44,633 bases of DNA, from positions 1-44,633 of the forward strand of contig CANJXF010000035.1 in NCBI GenBank assembly GCA_947478865.1, written 5' to 3'. The notes under the pieces were generated by a model. The model ran no database searches. It was not told the DNA's origin and saw nothing but the letters and a program-made list of their open reading frames with translations. A program made the translations under genes and the position numbers. Shown here piece after piece: positions 27,374 to 36,250 of this stretch; positions within the stretch are counted from its first letter, which is position 1; every line of letters begins with the position of its first letter. This stretch comes from Verrucomicrobiales bacterium. Lineage in GTDB: Bacteria; Verrucomicrobiota; Verrucomicrobiia; Limisphaerales; CANJXF01.

Positions 27374-28681
27374 ATGAACGTCCGAAAATATTACGCGCTG
27401 TTTTTCACCCTGTTTTTTGCTTCCTGCATCTGGCTTCAAGCCGAAGAAGCTCCCGCCGTTTTCAAGGCAGGGGTGGGCAAGCGCGACATCACGCCCAAGG
27501 AACCCGTGCCCATGTGGGGTTACGGCGCGCGTCACGCGGCGCTTTCAACCGGGGCAACGGATCCGCTCTATGCCAGCGCGGTGGTGATTCAAGCCGGGGA
27601 TAAGAAACTGGCCATCGTCGGGCTGGATCTCGGTCGCTCCCCTGCGGAAAAAACCATTCAGAACATTCGCACCCGGATCAAGGAGAAGGCTGGGATTGAA
27701 TACTCCTTTATTGCCGGATCGCATTCACACCACGGACCGGTGCTGGAATTGAGCGATGAAGAGGGCAAAGGCAAAGGCAAATTCGACGCCGCCTTGCGCT
27801 ACTACAAAGAGCTGGAAGATGGAATTGTCGCCGCCATCGTTGAGGCCGATTCCAAACTCGCCCCCGCCAAAATGGCGACCGGCGTAACGAAGCTGGATGG
27901 CTTCAATCGCAATCGCCAGACCAAGATCGAACCGAAGTCGGCCGACCGCGATTTGGGCGTGATTCGAATTGATGACGTGAATGGGAAACCGATGGCGGTG
28001 ATCGTAAATTTCACCGGACATCCCACGATGATTTCCGCGGGTGTGCTGCAATTCTCGGCGGATTTCGTAGGCGCGATGAAGGCCACGGTCGAAAAGGAAT
28101 TCGGCGGGCAAGCGATTTTCATGCAAGGCGCGGCGGGTGATATGTCGGTTAATGCCGGCGAGAACAAAGGCCACGAAGCGTTTGGGAAAGCCTTGGGCGC
28201 GGAAGTCATCAAGCTCGCCTCCAGCCTGAAACCTGAGGAGGTAGCCAGACCTTCGCTCAAAGTGAAGGAAGACCGGTTCAAGTTCAATTCGCGCACGGAC
28301 TGGAGCAACCCGGCAATCAAAGCAGCTTATGGAATGGCGTTCTTCCCGGAACTGATTCCCAACTTCATGGATGAATACTCGGAGGGAATTCGTCCGCGCC
28401 TCACCGTCGCCCTGCTCAACGGCGAGATCGCGCTCGTAGGCGCGTCGGGGGAATTCTTCTGCAACCATGCCGTGCGGCTGAAAGAACGGGCTCGCGTCAA
28501 ACAGGTTTTCTTTTTCGGCTACTGCAACGGCTATCATCAATATTTCCCGACCATCGAAGCGGTGGCTGAAGGCGGCTACGGCGCCGATGCCCAGGTTTCG
28601 CCGGTGGAAGTTGGCGCGGGTGAAAAGTTGATGAATACTTCGTTAACCTGGATTTACCAGATGTTGGGAAAAATTAAGTAA
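27374..28681 (+). CDS. Secreted neutral/alkaline ceramidase N-terminal-domain protein
   Basis: The 435-residue product has a signal peptide (YALFFTLFFASCIWLQAEE) and the ceramidase N-terminal fold beginning FKAGVGKRDITPKEPVPMWGYGARH. A histidine cluster, IAGSHSHHGP, corresponds to the zinc-binding SHTHSGP of neutral ceramidases; FTGHPTMIS and GAAGDMSVNAG correspond to the second metal ligand and the nucleophilic serine region. The protein is much shorter than true ceramidases (about 650-780) and lacks their C-terminal domain, so the substrate may not be ceramide; this short form is common in Verrucomicrobiota and Planctomycetes. It starts at an ATG (27374), 96 bases after the previous gene, and the PHP gene begins 5 bases after its stop. 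Confidence 0.8.
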   Translation: MNVRKYYALFFTLFFASCIWLQAEEAPAVFKAGVGKRDITPKEPVPMWGYGARHAALSTGATDPLYASAVVIQAGDKKLAIVGLDLGRSPAEKTIQNIRTRIKEKAGIEYSFIAGSHSHHGPVLELSDEEGKGKGKFDAALRYYKELEDGIVAAIVEADSKLAPAKMATGVTKLDGFNRNRQTKIEPKSADRDLGVIRIDDVNGKPMAVIVNFTGHPTMISAGVLQFSADFVGAMKATVEKEFGGQAIFMQGAAGDMSVNAGENKGHEAFGKALGAEVIKLASSLKPEEVARPSLKVKEDRFKFNSRTDWSNPAIKAAYGMAFFPELIPNFMDEYSEGIRPRLTVALLNGEIALVGASGEFFCNHAVRLKERARVKQVFFFGYCNGYHQYFPTIEAVAEGGYGADAQVSPVEVGAGEKLMNTSLTWIYQMLGKIK

Positions 28682-28686
28682 GCACT

Positions 28687-30099
28687 ATGCAAAACTTCCG
28701 TTGTCTGAATTCTGCGGCGATCATTTCTTTCGGATTTTTTTTAGCCGCAACACCTTTGTTCGCCGAGGAAAACAAGCCCGAGCCGCCGTTGAAACGGAGG
28801 TCTATCGAGCGCATGGCTCTTCCGCGGCTTGCGGCCACGCACGAGGACGTGCTGAAGTTGAAAGCATTGCGTCAAGCCGTTCCTCCCCTGCCCGGCTTCA
28901 ACGACTACCGCTCGATTCTTCACGCGCACGCTGAAGATTCCACCCACACCGGCGGCACGCGCCCTGAAATGCTGGCCGACGCGAAAAAAGCCGACGTGAA
29001 GGTCATCATGCTCACCGACCATTTCCGTCCGCCGCGCGATTTCATGGATAGCTGGCGCGGGATGAAGGAAGGGGTGTTGTTTGTGCCTGGTTCGGAGATT
29101 CGCGGGTTCCTGATTTATCCGACAAATTCGATCCTGGCCAAAATGGATTCGCCGTTGCCGGAATTCATTCCCACCGTCAGTGCCGGGGAAGGATTGATAT
29201 TTCTTTCGCACATTGAAGAACGCTCCGATCACTCAATGGAAGGATTGACCGGACAGGAAATTTATAACCGCCACGCCGATGCCAAGAAAGACATGACCTC
29301 CCTGATTGCGCTGGCGATGCGTCTGACGGATCCGAAACAAACCAAGGAGCTGCATGAATCGCTGCGGCTTTACCCGGAGGAAATGCTTGCCTTCCAGGTG
29401 GATTATCCAAAGGACTACCTCGACAAATGGGACCATGAAACCCAGAAGCGCCGGTTGACCGGAGTCGCTGCAAACGATTGCCATCACAACCAGGTTTTCG
29501 TGGTTAAGATGGTGGACGAAAACAGCATTCGCATCGGGACGATTGTGGACAAAGACGACGGAATGCGTCTTGTTACAGCCGCTTCGCGACCCGGCATCAA
29601 GGAGATGACCAAGGATCACAAACCCGGCGACACGCTCGTAAGCATCGACCTTGATCCTTACTACCGCTCATTCTGGAACGTCAGCACCCACATTCTAGCC
29701 TCGGAACAAACCGAGAAAACCATTCGCGCCGCTCTGAAGTCAGGCCACGCTTACGTCAGCCATGACTGGATGTGCGATCCAACCGGATTCCGGTTCGAAG
29801 CGCTCGCCAAATCCGCGCCAAAAATAAATCCCGCCGCAAAACCAGCGAAACCTTCAAAATCTCCCGGCGCGATCATGGGTGACGAAATCCCGTTTGCCCA
29901 AGGAATGCGATTGGCCGCCCAGTTCCCGCTGCAGACGAAGATTCGGTTGATCAAAGACGGCAAAGTCGTCCATGAAGAAACCCAATCGTTCATGGACAAA
30001 GGCATTGAAGGTCCGGGGGTGTATCGCGTGGAAGGCTGGCTGACGCTCGATGGAGAAGATCGCGGATGGATTTATTCCAACCCGATTTACGTGAGGTAA
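28687..30099 (+). CDS. Secreted PHP-domain metal-dependent hydrolase
   Basis: The 470-residue protein has a signal peptide (AAIISFGFFLAATPLFAEE) and then a PHP domain (about 70-300). Its metal-binding motifs are visible: ILHAHAEDSTHTGG (His-X-His), VIMLTDHFRPP (Asp-His), FVPGSEIRG (Glu) and VAANDCHHNQ (Asp-X-His). PHP enzymes hydrolyse phosphoesters, and exported relatives (CehA/McbA type) hydrolyse other esters. The C-terminal part (about 330-470) is a beta-rich domain with KIRLIKDGKVVHEETQ. It starts 5 bases after the ceramidase-like gene, so the pair is almost certainly co-translated and may act on the same substrate. Confidence 0.82.
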   Translation: MQNFRCLNSAAIISFGFFLAATPLFAEENKPEPPLKRRSIERMALPRLAATHEDVLKLKALRQAVPPLPGFNDYRSILHAHAEDSTHTGGTRPEMLADAKKADVKVIMLTDHFRPPRDFMDSWRGMKEGVLFVPGSEIRGFLIYPTNSILAKMDSPLPEFIPTVSAGEGLIFLSHIEERSDHSMEGLTGQEIYNRHADAKKDMTSLIALAMRLTDPKQTKELHESLRLYPEEMLAFQVDYPKDYLDKWDHETQKRRLTGVAANDCHHNQVFVVKMVDENSIRIGTIVDKDDGMRLVTAASRPGIKEMTKDHKPGDTLVSIDLDPYYRSFWNVSTHILASEQTEKTIRAALKSGHAYVSHDWMCDPTGFRFEALAKSAPKINPAAKPAKPSKSPGAIMGDEIPFAQGMRLAAQFPLQTKIRLIKDGKVVHEETQSFMDKGIEGPGVYRVEGWLTLDGEDRGWIYSNPIYVR

Positions 30100-30213
30100 A
30101 ACCAGGATTTTTTCGCGGGGAGGGACGGCGTAAATGCGATACTTTTGACAAGCTGCTATTGCTAAATTGGACGGTTCGGCAAACCCTGCTGTTAGATCCC
30201 GTCCGAACGACGA

Positions 30214-31032
30214 ATGAAAACATTGCCTCATTTTCCCTGCAAACGCGGATCGATAACGGCGTTGAGAAATCCCGCGCCCTCAGTCGGGTTCACCTTGATT
30301 GAACTGCTGGTGGTTATCGCCATTATCGCGATTCTGGCCGGAATGCTTCTTCCTGCGTTGGCGAAGGCCAAGGACAAGGCGCTGACCACAAAATGCCTCA
30401 ATAATCTCAAGCAGTTGCAGATGTGCTGGATGATGTACCTGGGCGACAACAACGATTTCATGGTGCAAAACAAAAGAACTGGCAACAGCTTTTCATATCA
30501 AGGCTCGGCAGGCTCATGGATTCTTGGGAATGCCAAAGAGGATTTGAATACGCTGAACATTGAGCAGGGCGTTTTGTTTCCTTACAACCGTTCGGTTGCT
30601 ATCTACGTCTGTCCCTCAGATCTTTCGAAAGCGACGAATAAACGCATTTATGTCCCACGGACGCGCAGTTACTCGTTGAGCGGTTACCTCGGCGGCCATC
30701 CGTATGAAGATTACGTCACGACCCGCGTAAAATATAAATATTCCGAATTGAATAAGCCGGGACACTCAAAGGTTTTCACCTTTATCGACGAGCACGAAGA
30801 TAGCATCGACGATGGACACTTTGGCTTTCTGCCTGCGCCCGATAACTCCTGGTACAACCTTCCTTCCAGCCGGCACAATCGAGGTTGCAACCTTGCCTTC
30901 GCTGACGGCCACGCAGAACACTGGCGCTGGAAGGCTGCGGCACCGTATAAATTTGTCAGCGTGTGGCAGAATGCCCTGGCGGATCAAATTCCCGACCTGC
31001 GCAGACTGCAAGGCGCCATTCCTGATCCTTGA
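30214..31032 (+). CDS. Prepilin-like protein with H-X9-DG element
   Basis: The 272-residue product has a 24-residue leader, [19 protein letters not shown] with the usual Gly before Phe, then [26 protein letters not shown] and a globular domain with [10 protein letters not shown] and [17 protein letters not shown]. It contains a full H-X9-DG element in [19 protein letters not shown], the best preserved of the four copies here. The start is the ATG at 30214, 114 bases after the PHP gene and on the same strand; a TTGACA box at 30145-30150 lies in that gap but has no good partner -10 box. The predicted site is the inner membrane with a periplasmic domain. Confidence 0.88.
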   Translation: MKTLPHFPCKRGSITALRNPAPSVGFTLIELLVVIAIIAILAGMLLPALAKAKDKALTTKCLNNLKQLQMCWMMYLGDNNDFMVQNKRTGNSFSYQGSAGSWILGNAKEDLNTLNIEQGVLFPYNRSVAIYVCPSDLSKATNKRIYVPRTRSYSLSGYLGGHPYEDYVTTRVKYKYSELNKPGHSKVFTFIDEHEDSIDDGHFGFLPAPDNSWYNLPSSRHNRGCNLAFADGHAEHWRWKAAAPYKFVSVWQNALADQIPDLRRLQGAIPDP

Positions 31033-31135
31033 GTTCTGCGGGTGGGTTCCAAGTCGTTTTGAAATTTCCTCTTTGTCATCTAGATTTTGGGCGGCAGCGC
31101 ACCGGCAGAAATCGGAACTCCCAGAGCAACTCCTC

Positions 31136-31169
31136 GGGCTGAAGTTATTTTCCAAACGGATTTCAGCCC
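31136..31169. terminator. Hairpin between convergent genes, possible terminator
   Basis: An 8-bp perfect inverted repeat (gggctgaa at 31136-31143 and ttcagccc at 31162-31169) lies in the 156-base gap between the convergent prepilin-like gene and the PQQ-like gene. The 18-base loop and lack of a T-run on either side make it a weak candidate. Confidence 0.3.
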
Positions 31170-31188
31170 AGCTGGCATTGCTCGACAC

Positions 31189-32526
31189 TCATTTAGTGCC
31201 TTTAGCATCCGCATTCTTGATTCGATACAACTTCGATGCGGTTCGGATCACCAGGCTATCGCGCGCAATCGCCGGCGTGGCCATGCACATTTCGCCGAGC
31301 GTGTTCTTTCCGAGCACTTTGAATTCCGGGCCCGGCTGAAAAACGAACGTGTCACCATCTTCGCTCAGCGCAAAAATTCTATTCGCATAAGCCCAGGGTG
31401 AGGCAGTAAAGCTCGTAATCCCTTCCGGCCGCACCCGCTGTTTTTCGTAAACCTCTTTTCCGGTTTTCGCATCACGGCAACCGAGAAATCCAAAGTCAAA
31501 CAGCACATAAAAATAGTCTAGGTAAACCAGCGGCGAGGTGTTGTAAGGCGAAGCGGTTTTTTCACACCACGCGATGAAGGCATTGTTCGTTTCGCCCTCC
31601 TTCAATGTGATGTCGCCGGTTGCTCCGGGACGAATCGCGTAAACGGGACGAACAGCATCCATCACGTAGCCGGCTCCAACGTAAAGCAGCCCATGGCTCG
31701 CGAACGGAGTCGGGATGACGATGGACGACATGCCGCCCAATTCCCAAAGGACTTTGCCCTCGAGATCGTAGGAACGGACTTTGGCGCGACCGGGCACGAC
31801 CAGCTCGGTTCGCTTCGCATTTTGCCAGACGTAGGGCGTGGCCCAGTTGCTCTTTTCTTCGCGCTCGACGCGCCAGCGTTCTTTTCCGGTTTTCTTATCC
31901 AAGGCGACAAGAAATGATTTCTCTTCATTGTCGTTCACAACGAAAAGCACGTCCTTGTGCAGAACCGGGGAAGCAGCCGTGCCCCAACCGTAACGGGTGT
32001 TGGCGTGGCCCCACTTTTGCGACCAGAGTTCATTGCCGTTCATATCCATACAGAACAGGCCGAGGTTTCCGAAATAGGCATAGACGCATTTGCCGTCCGT
32101 CACGGGCGTCTCGGAGGCATAGGTGTTTTTCAAATGAATCGAGGAACTGGGCGAGCCTTCATGAACCTGTTTCGCCCAAAGTTTTTTGCCGGATTTCCAG
32201 TCGTAACAATAAACCATCCAGTGATGCGTGTCTTTGGAAGGGGTCTTTCGCTCGCCGCCGAAATAGAGCCCTTTTTTAGGCGCCTCCACCTCGCCATCCT
32301 TGATCACGGAGGTGACGAAAATCTTTTCACCCCAAACGATCGGTGACGACCAACCATTACCGGGAACAGGAACGCTCCAAGCCACATTCTCGTTCGTGCT
32401 CCAGGTCGTCGGAAGGTTCTTATTTTCCGCGACGCCGAGAGAATGTTCTCCACGGAACTGCGGCCAATTGTCTTGCGCGATGGCTGAGCTGAGGGCCAGC
32501 AGCGTGAGAACGAATATATTTTTCAT
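31189..32526 (-). CDS. Secreted PQQ-like beta-propeller protein
   Basis: The 445-residue protein has a signal peptide (MKNIFVLTLLALSSAIAQ) and opens with NWPQFRGEHSLGVAENKNLPTTW, the hallmark start of the outer-membrane/periplasmic PQQ-like propeller family abundant in this phylum. Blades with W-docking style repeats follow (MVYCYDWKSGKKLWAKQ, LVALDKKTGKERWRVE, VRSYDLEGKVLWELGG, CRDAKTGKEVYEK). These proteins look like quinoprotein dehydrogenases but usually lack evidence of cofactor use, so it may be a scaffold or ligand-binding protein. I chose the ATG at 32526, where the signal peptide begins, 4 bases after the SMP-30 gene. It is the last gene of the six-gene minus-strand operon. Confidence 0.82.
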   Translation of the reverse strand: MKNIFVLTLLALSSAIAQDNWPQFRGEHSLGVAENKNLPTTWSTNENVAWSVPVPGNGWSSPIVWGEKIFVTSVIKDGEVEAPKKGLYFGGERKTPSKDTHHWMVYCYDWKSGKKLWAKQVHEGSPSSSIHLKNTYASETPVTDGKCVYAYFGNLGLFCMDMNGNELWSQKWGHANTRYGWGTAASPVLHKDVLFVVNDNEEKSFLVALDKKTGKERWRVEREEKSNWATPYVWQNAKRTELVVPGRAKVRSYDLEGKVLWELGGMSSIVIPTPFASHGLLYVGAGYVMDAVRPVYAIRPGATGDITLKEGETNNAFIAWCEKTASPYNTSPLVYLDYFYVLFDFGFLGCRDAKTGKEVYEKQRVRPEGITSFTASPWAYANRIFALSEDGDTFVFQPGPEFKVLGKNTLGEMCMATPAIARDSLVIRTASKLYRIKNADAKGTK

Positions 32527-32530
32527 AAAC

Positions 32531-33553
32531 TTAAAAACCTTTTGCACGAGTGCTCGTCCTGATGCGGCAGAGATAATGGTTCGCCGTGATGTAGAGTGTC
32601 GATCCATCATTGCCCCAGGCGCAATTCCCGGTCGGCTCGCCGGTGTTGATGGTGCCAAGGTGTTTGCCGTCGCGATTGAAAACGAGAATCCCGCCCGGGC
32701 CGGTCGCGAAAAGATTTCCGGCCTTATCCACTTTCATTCCATCGGGATAGCCCGGAAGTTTTTTGGTCTTCGCGGTCGCATCGAAAAAAATTCGGCCATT
32801 GGCAATCGTTCCATCGCGCTTCACGTCGTAAGCCATCCAAACGGCTTTGGCATCGGACACCGCCACATACAAGGTTTTTTCGTCGGGTGAAAAAGCAATC
32901 CCGTTTGGATAAGGCAGCTCGCTGGTCAGCAAAGTGACGTCGCCGTTTTTCGCCACGCGATACACGCCGTTGTGGGCAAGCTCCTTGACGGGACTTTTGT
33001 TTCCTCCTTCCAATCCGTAGGGCGGATCGGTGAAATAAATATCGCCATTTGATTTGATCACCAAATCGTTCGGGCTGTTGAAACGTTTGCCCAAATACCG
33101 GTCGGCCAAGGTTGTTTTCGTTCCATTCTTTTCCAGGCGTGCGATGCGACGGTCGCCGTGTTCGCACAAAACCAGCCGGCCTTTTCCATCCACGGTCAGC
33201 CCGTTGGAACCTGGCTCGCCACCACGGGGTGTCGCGCCGGTATAACCGCTCGGCTTCATGAATTCAGTAATCCCCTCTCCTTCCTTCCATTTGAAAATGG
33301 TGTTCTTGGGAACATCAGAAAAAAGAAGGTAGCCGCCGCCGCGTATCCAGACCGGGCCTTCGGACCATGTGAAGCCTTCCGCGAGTTTCTCCAGCTTGGC
33401 ATCGGCTGGAATGAGCTTGTCGAGGGCGGGATCCAGCCGCTCGATTTTTCCGAAGGTCGGATATTTGGCCGGCTCCGCCACGGCGGCACCGGCGCTGATG
33501 AAAAGAACCGCCAGGGCTGTCGTGGCGCCTTGAAAAAGAAATCCTGTTTTCAT
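32531..33553 (-). CDS. SMP-30/gluconolactonase-like lactonase, exported
   Basis: The 340-residue six-blade propeller belongs to the SMP-30/gluconolactonase/LRE family, which opens sugar lactones with a divalent metal. The metal ligands are visible as the Glu in FTWSEGPVWI, the Asn in RFNSPNDLVI and the Asp in FSPDEKTLYVAVSD; GDIYFTDPPYGLEGG is a family landmark. A signal peptide (GATTALAVLFISAGAAVAEP) puts it in the periplasm. I chose the ATG at 33553 over 14 further upstream codons. It lies 47 bases after the metallophosphoesterase gene and 4 bases before the propeller gene. In this operon it would supply an aldonic acid for the aldolase route, which is an inference. Confidence 0.85.
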   Translation of the reverse strand: MKTGFLFQGATTALAVLFISAGAAVAEPAKYPTFGKIERLDPALDKLIPADAKLEKLAEGFTWSEGPVWIRGGGYLLFSDVPKNTIFKWKEGEGITEFMKPSGYTGATPRGGEPGSNGLTVDGKGRLVLCEHGDRRIARLEKNGTKTTLADRYLGKRFNSPNDLVIKSNGDIYFTDPPYGLEGGNKSPVKELAHNGVYRVAKNGDVTLLTSELPYPNGIAFSPDEKTLYVAVSDAKAVWMAYDVKRDGTIANGRIFFDATAKTKKLPGYPDGMKVDKAGNLFATGPGGILVFNRDGKHLGTINTGEPTGNCAWGNDGSTLYITANHYLCRIRTSTRAKGF

Positions 33554-33600
33554 TTTAGAATCGGAATCGCTGTCGCCCGCCGGGCATGGTTTCACTTGAT

Positions 33601-35394
33601 CTATTTTTCGATCACAAATTCATCGCGCACTTTTCCATCCAGATCATGCGCTCGATAGACGAGGCGGTTTCCAACTATTTGGATATCCAAAACCTGATAC
33701 GTGGAAACCTTCATCATGCCAACCTCGGTGTAATCGTGCGGCGCCTGTTCGTAATGTTTTACGCCGGAAACGGAGATGACGTAGACGGTTCCATCCTTCG
33801 TCGTCGCGGCCCGTTTCTGTCCGCGCATCGGATAGGTGCGCAGATAGGCGTGGTCGTGACCCTGCAGCGCGAGGTCGACGTGGTATTTATCGAACAACGG
33901 CGTCCACAGCTCGCGCACGTCGGTGTTATCGCGGTTTCCGCCGGATGAGTAGGCGGGGTGATGATAGCTCACGAACTTCCAAACCGCCTTGGTGTTGGCG
34001 AGCTGTTTCTCGAGCCACGCGGACTGTTTTGCCACGCTGAGATTGGAATCGAGAATGATGAATTTTGCGTTGCTGTATTCAAAGGCGTAAGCGCGTTGGT
34101 CGGGAATGGTTTTCGGACCATTGTGCGGCAATGCGAAATGCGCGTGGTAAAGGACCGGTTCGGGCGCTTGATATTCGTGATTGCCGAGCACCGGAACAAT
34201 CGGGCGACGATCGAACACGTCCTTGGAATATTCAAAAAAGCTATCCCAATCCCAACGCTCGGCGCCGCGATTTACGAGGTCGCCCGCCATGAGGTAAAAC
34301 GCGGCGTCGGGGCGGGCGCGATAGGCGTTGTGCAGCAGCACGCCCCATTTATCGAGCCCATTTTGCGCGTCGCCCATGTAGATGAATGAGAACGGAACTG
34401 CCCCCGCCGGAGCTGTGGTGAATTCCACTGGCTCCGTCCAACCCTTTTCCGAGCCGTCGCTGACTGAATAGCTGTAAGTCCCGCCCGCCTTTAACCCGCG
34501 CAACTCGACCGTGTGCCGGTTATTCACCGCATCGTTAAGAATCGTCGGCGTCGACAGCAGTTGGGTTTTGGCGCGTTTTGTCTTCGCCGATTTTGCATCG
34601 CCTGACTTCAATTGATAACGGACCGAGCCGCTGGTGATATTCGTCGCCGTGCGCCACTGAATCGCCTGGCTGGTGCGCGGGTCTTCGCTCCAGGTGAGAA
34701 CCACATGGTCCACTTTATTCGGCGCGGGAAATTGGGTCTTGCTGAACAAGCTCACCAGGCGCGCGTCGTCTTCGCTGTCGCTCGCCGTTTGCACGAGCAG
34801 TTGTCCTTCCAGCGATGCCGGCACGGCGGGAAAGCGGGTCGCCTGGTCAACGTATGGCTCGACGCCCGCAGTGAATTTGGCGGTGCGCAGTTGCGCTGGA
34901 TAAAGATCGGTGACCTTCACCGCGCCGCCAGGCTGCTGCGGTTTGAGCAGCACGATGTAATGCTTGCCGCGCCCGGTGAAATTATGAATTCCCAAGCCGA
35001 TTTCACCTGCCGGAAATTGCTTTTCCCAAATGCTGCAGTCGCGGCCCAGCAAAGAAACTTTTTCTCCTCGCTTGAAACCCCGCTCGAGCAGCCAGAACGG
35101 AACTTCCGCGCTTCCATCATCGACGATGGTCACCACCACGGGAACGTTGACGTGGAAATGCACATGACCGGTGCCAAGGATCTCCCGCTCGGCGGGCGTC
35201 AGAAAGGCCTCGACCTGCGACGCGGTCAATTCGACCAGGCTGTCCTGTTTCAGCTCGCGTTTCATCCGCAAAATAATGGCGGCAACCGTGTCGTGGACGG
35301 ACGGCTGGCTGCCGGTATGCGCGAAAGCGGATGGCGCGGCGAAAGCGACCAAGCCGGATAAAATCAATCTGAGAGCTAAGGAATTTCGTTTCAT
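33601..35394 (-). CDS. Secreted metallophosphoesterase with FN3-like domain and unknown N-terminal domain
   Basis: The 597-residue protein has a signal peptide (LRLILSGLVAFAAPSAFA), about 200 residues I do not recognise, a purple-acid-phosphatase-like N-terminal fibronectin domain (about 220-325, ending ELRGLKAGGTYSYSVSDG) and a calcineurin-like phosphoesterase domain (about 335-590). The metal-binding motifs are all there: FIYMGDAQ, MAGDLVNRG, LGNHEYQ, SYHHPAYS and QGHDHAYLRTYP. It would hydrolyse a phosphomonoester or diester in the periplasm with two metals. I chose the ATG at 35394; 36 more codons upstream would overlap the aldolase gene end. It is the fourth gene of the operon, 13 bases after the aldolase. 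Confidence 0.83.
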   Translation of the reverse strand: MKRNSLALRLILSGLVAFAAPSAFAHTGSQPSVHDTVAAIILRMKRELKQDSLVELTASQVEAFLTPAEREILGTGHVHFHVNVPVVVTIVDDGSAEVPFWLLERGFKRGEKVSLLGRDCSIWEKQFPAGEIGLGIHNFTGRGKHYIVLLKPQQPGGAVKVTDLYPAQLRTAKFTAGVEPYVDQATRFPAVPASLEGQLLVQTASDSEDDARLVSLFSKTQFPAPNKVDHVVLTWSEDPRTSQAIQWRTATNITSGSVRYQLKSGDAKSAKTKRAKTQLLSTPTILNDAVNNRHTVELRGLKAGGTYSYSVSDGSEKGWTEPVEFTTAPAGAVPFSFIYMGDAQNGLDKWGVLLHNAYRARPDAAFYLMAGDLVNRGAERWDWDSFFEYSKDVFDRRPIVPVLGNHEYQAPEPVLYHAHFALPHNGPKTIPDQRAYAFEYSNAKFIILDSNLSVAKQSAWLEKQLANTKAVWKFVSYHHPAYSSGGNRDNTDVRELWTPLFDKYHVDLALQGHDHAYLRTYPMRGQKRAATTKDGTVYVISVSGVKHYEQAPHDYTEVGMMKVSTYQVLDIQIVGNRLVYRAHDLDGKVRDEFVIEK

Positions 35395-35407
35395 AAAAAA
35401 TTTCCGT

Positions 35408-36229
35408 TCAGAGCCCAACGGTGGAGAGGGCTCGTTGCGATTTGCCAAAAGGTTCGAGCAATTGCGCCGCGCCGCGCGCCATGAATTCCGTGTCGGTCGC
35501 ACTCATGAAAAAGAGAAACCCTTGCTTCTTAAATTTATTAATCTGTTCAACCGTGAGCGCAGGCCGACCGAGGGCTTTGCCATGTTTCTTTCCGGCGGCG
35601 ACAATTTTTGCGACGGCGGCGTCGAGCTTGGGATGATCTTGTTCGCCTCGCAATCCCAGGGAGAACGACAAATCGCTCGTGCCGATGAAGATGACATCAA
35701 TGCCCGGTGTCGCGGCAATTTCGTCAATGTGCGACAGCGCGGTGGTGTCCTCGACGACCGCAACGACTAAAACATTTTTATCGGCAAAGTCGTAATAACC
35801 TTCCGGAGCGGGCCAGCGGAAATGCGCGAGATCCGCTCCGGAACCGCGCAAACCCATCGGTGGATAATGGCAGGCATCCGCGGCGCGCTTGGCCAACTCG
35901 GGCGTGCTCGTGAACGGGAAAATCACGCCGAGCACTCCGCAATCGAGCAATCGCTTGGCGGTCCAAAGTTCATTGACCGGCGGGCGGGCGATCGGCACGG
36001 CATGCAATCCACGCGTGGCGAGAACCACGTTGCGCACCGTCTCCAAAGAAATCGGGGTGTGCTCCATTTCCAGCCAGAGAAAATCGAAACCCATGTTGGC
36101 CGCCTGCGCAGCGACTTCGACGCTATTCACGCTGATGACGATGCCGATGACCGGCTCACCTCGTTTGAGTTTGGCTTTGACGGGATTTTCCCATTTGGAT
36201 TTTGGGGCTGCTGATTTTTTTGATGCCAT
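35408..36229 (-). CDS. HpcH/HpaI-type 2-keto acid aldolase
   Basis: This 273-residue cytoplasmic enzyme is a class II pyruvate aldolase of the HpcH/HpaI/citrate-lyase family, which splits 2-keto-3-deoxy sugar acids or 4-hydroxy-2-ketoacids. Landmarks are MGFDFLWLEMEHTPISLETV, ARPPVNE (substrate arginine), GVIFPFTSTPELAKRAADAC, YPPMGLRGSG, VVAVVEDTTALSHIDEIA with the metal-ligand Glu, and the end motif DVIFIGTSDLSFSLG. The N-terminus is rich in lysine and alanine before the fold. No signal peptide. It sits between a secreted GH-like gene and the phosphoesterase, the only clearly cytoplasmic enzyme of the operon. The natural substrate, possibly a deoxy sugar acid, is not determined. Confidence 0.88.
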   Translation of the reverse strand: MASKKSAAPKSKWENPVKAKLKRGEPVIGIVISVNSVEVAAQAANMGFDFLWLEMEHTPISLETVRNVVLATRGLHAVPIARPPVNELWTAKRLLDCGVLGVIFPFTSTPELAKRAADACHYPPMGLRGSGADLAHFRWPAPEGYYDFADKNVLVVAVVEDTTALSHIDEIAATPGIDVIFIGTSDLSFSLGLRGEQDHPKLDAAVAKIVAAGKKHGKALGRPALTVEQINKFKKQGFLFFMSATDTEFMARGAAQLLEPFGKSQRALSTVGL

Positions 36230-36250
36230 AAAATTAAAAATGTTTCACGC

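Noticed and set aside
30145-30150. TTGACA promoter box before the prepilin-like gene at 30214
   Set aside because: No acceptable -10 box lies 16-18 bases downstream, so the promoter was not listed as a feature.
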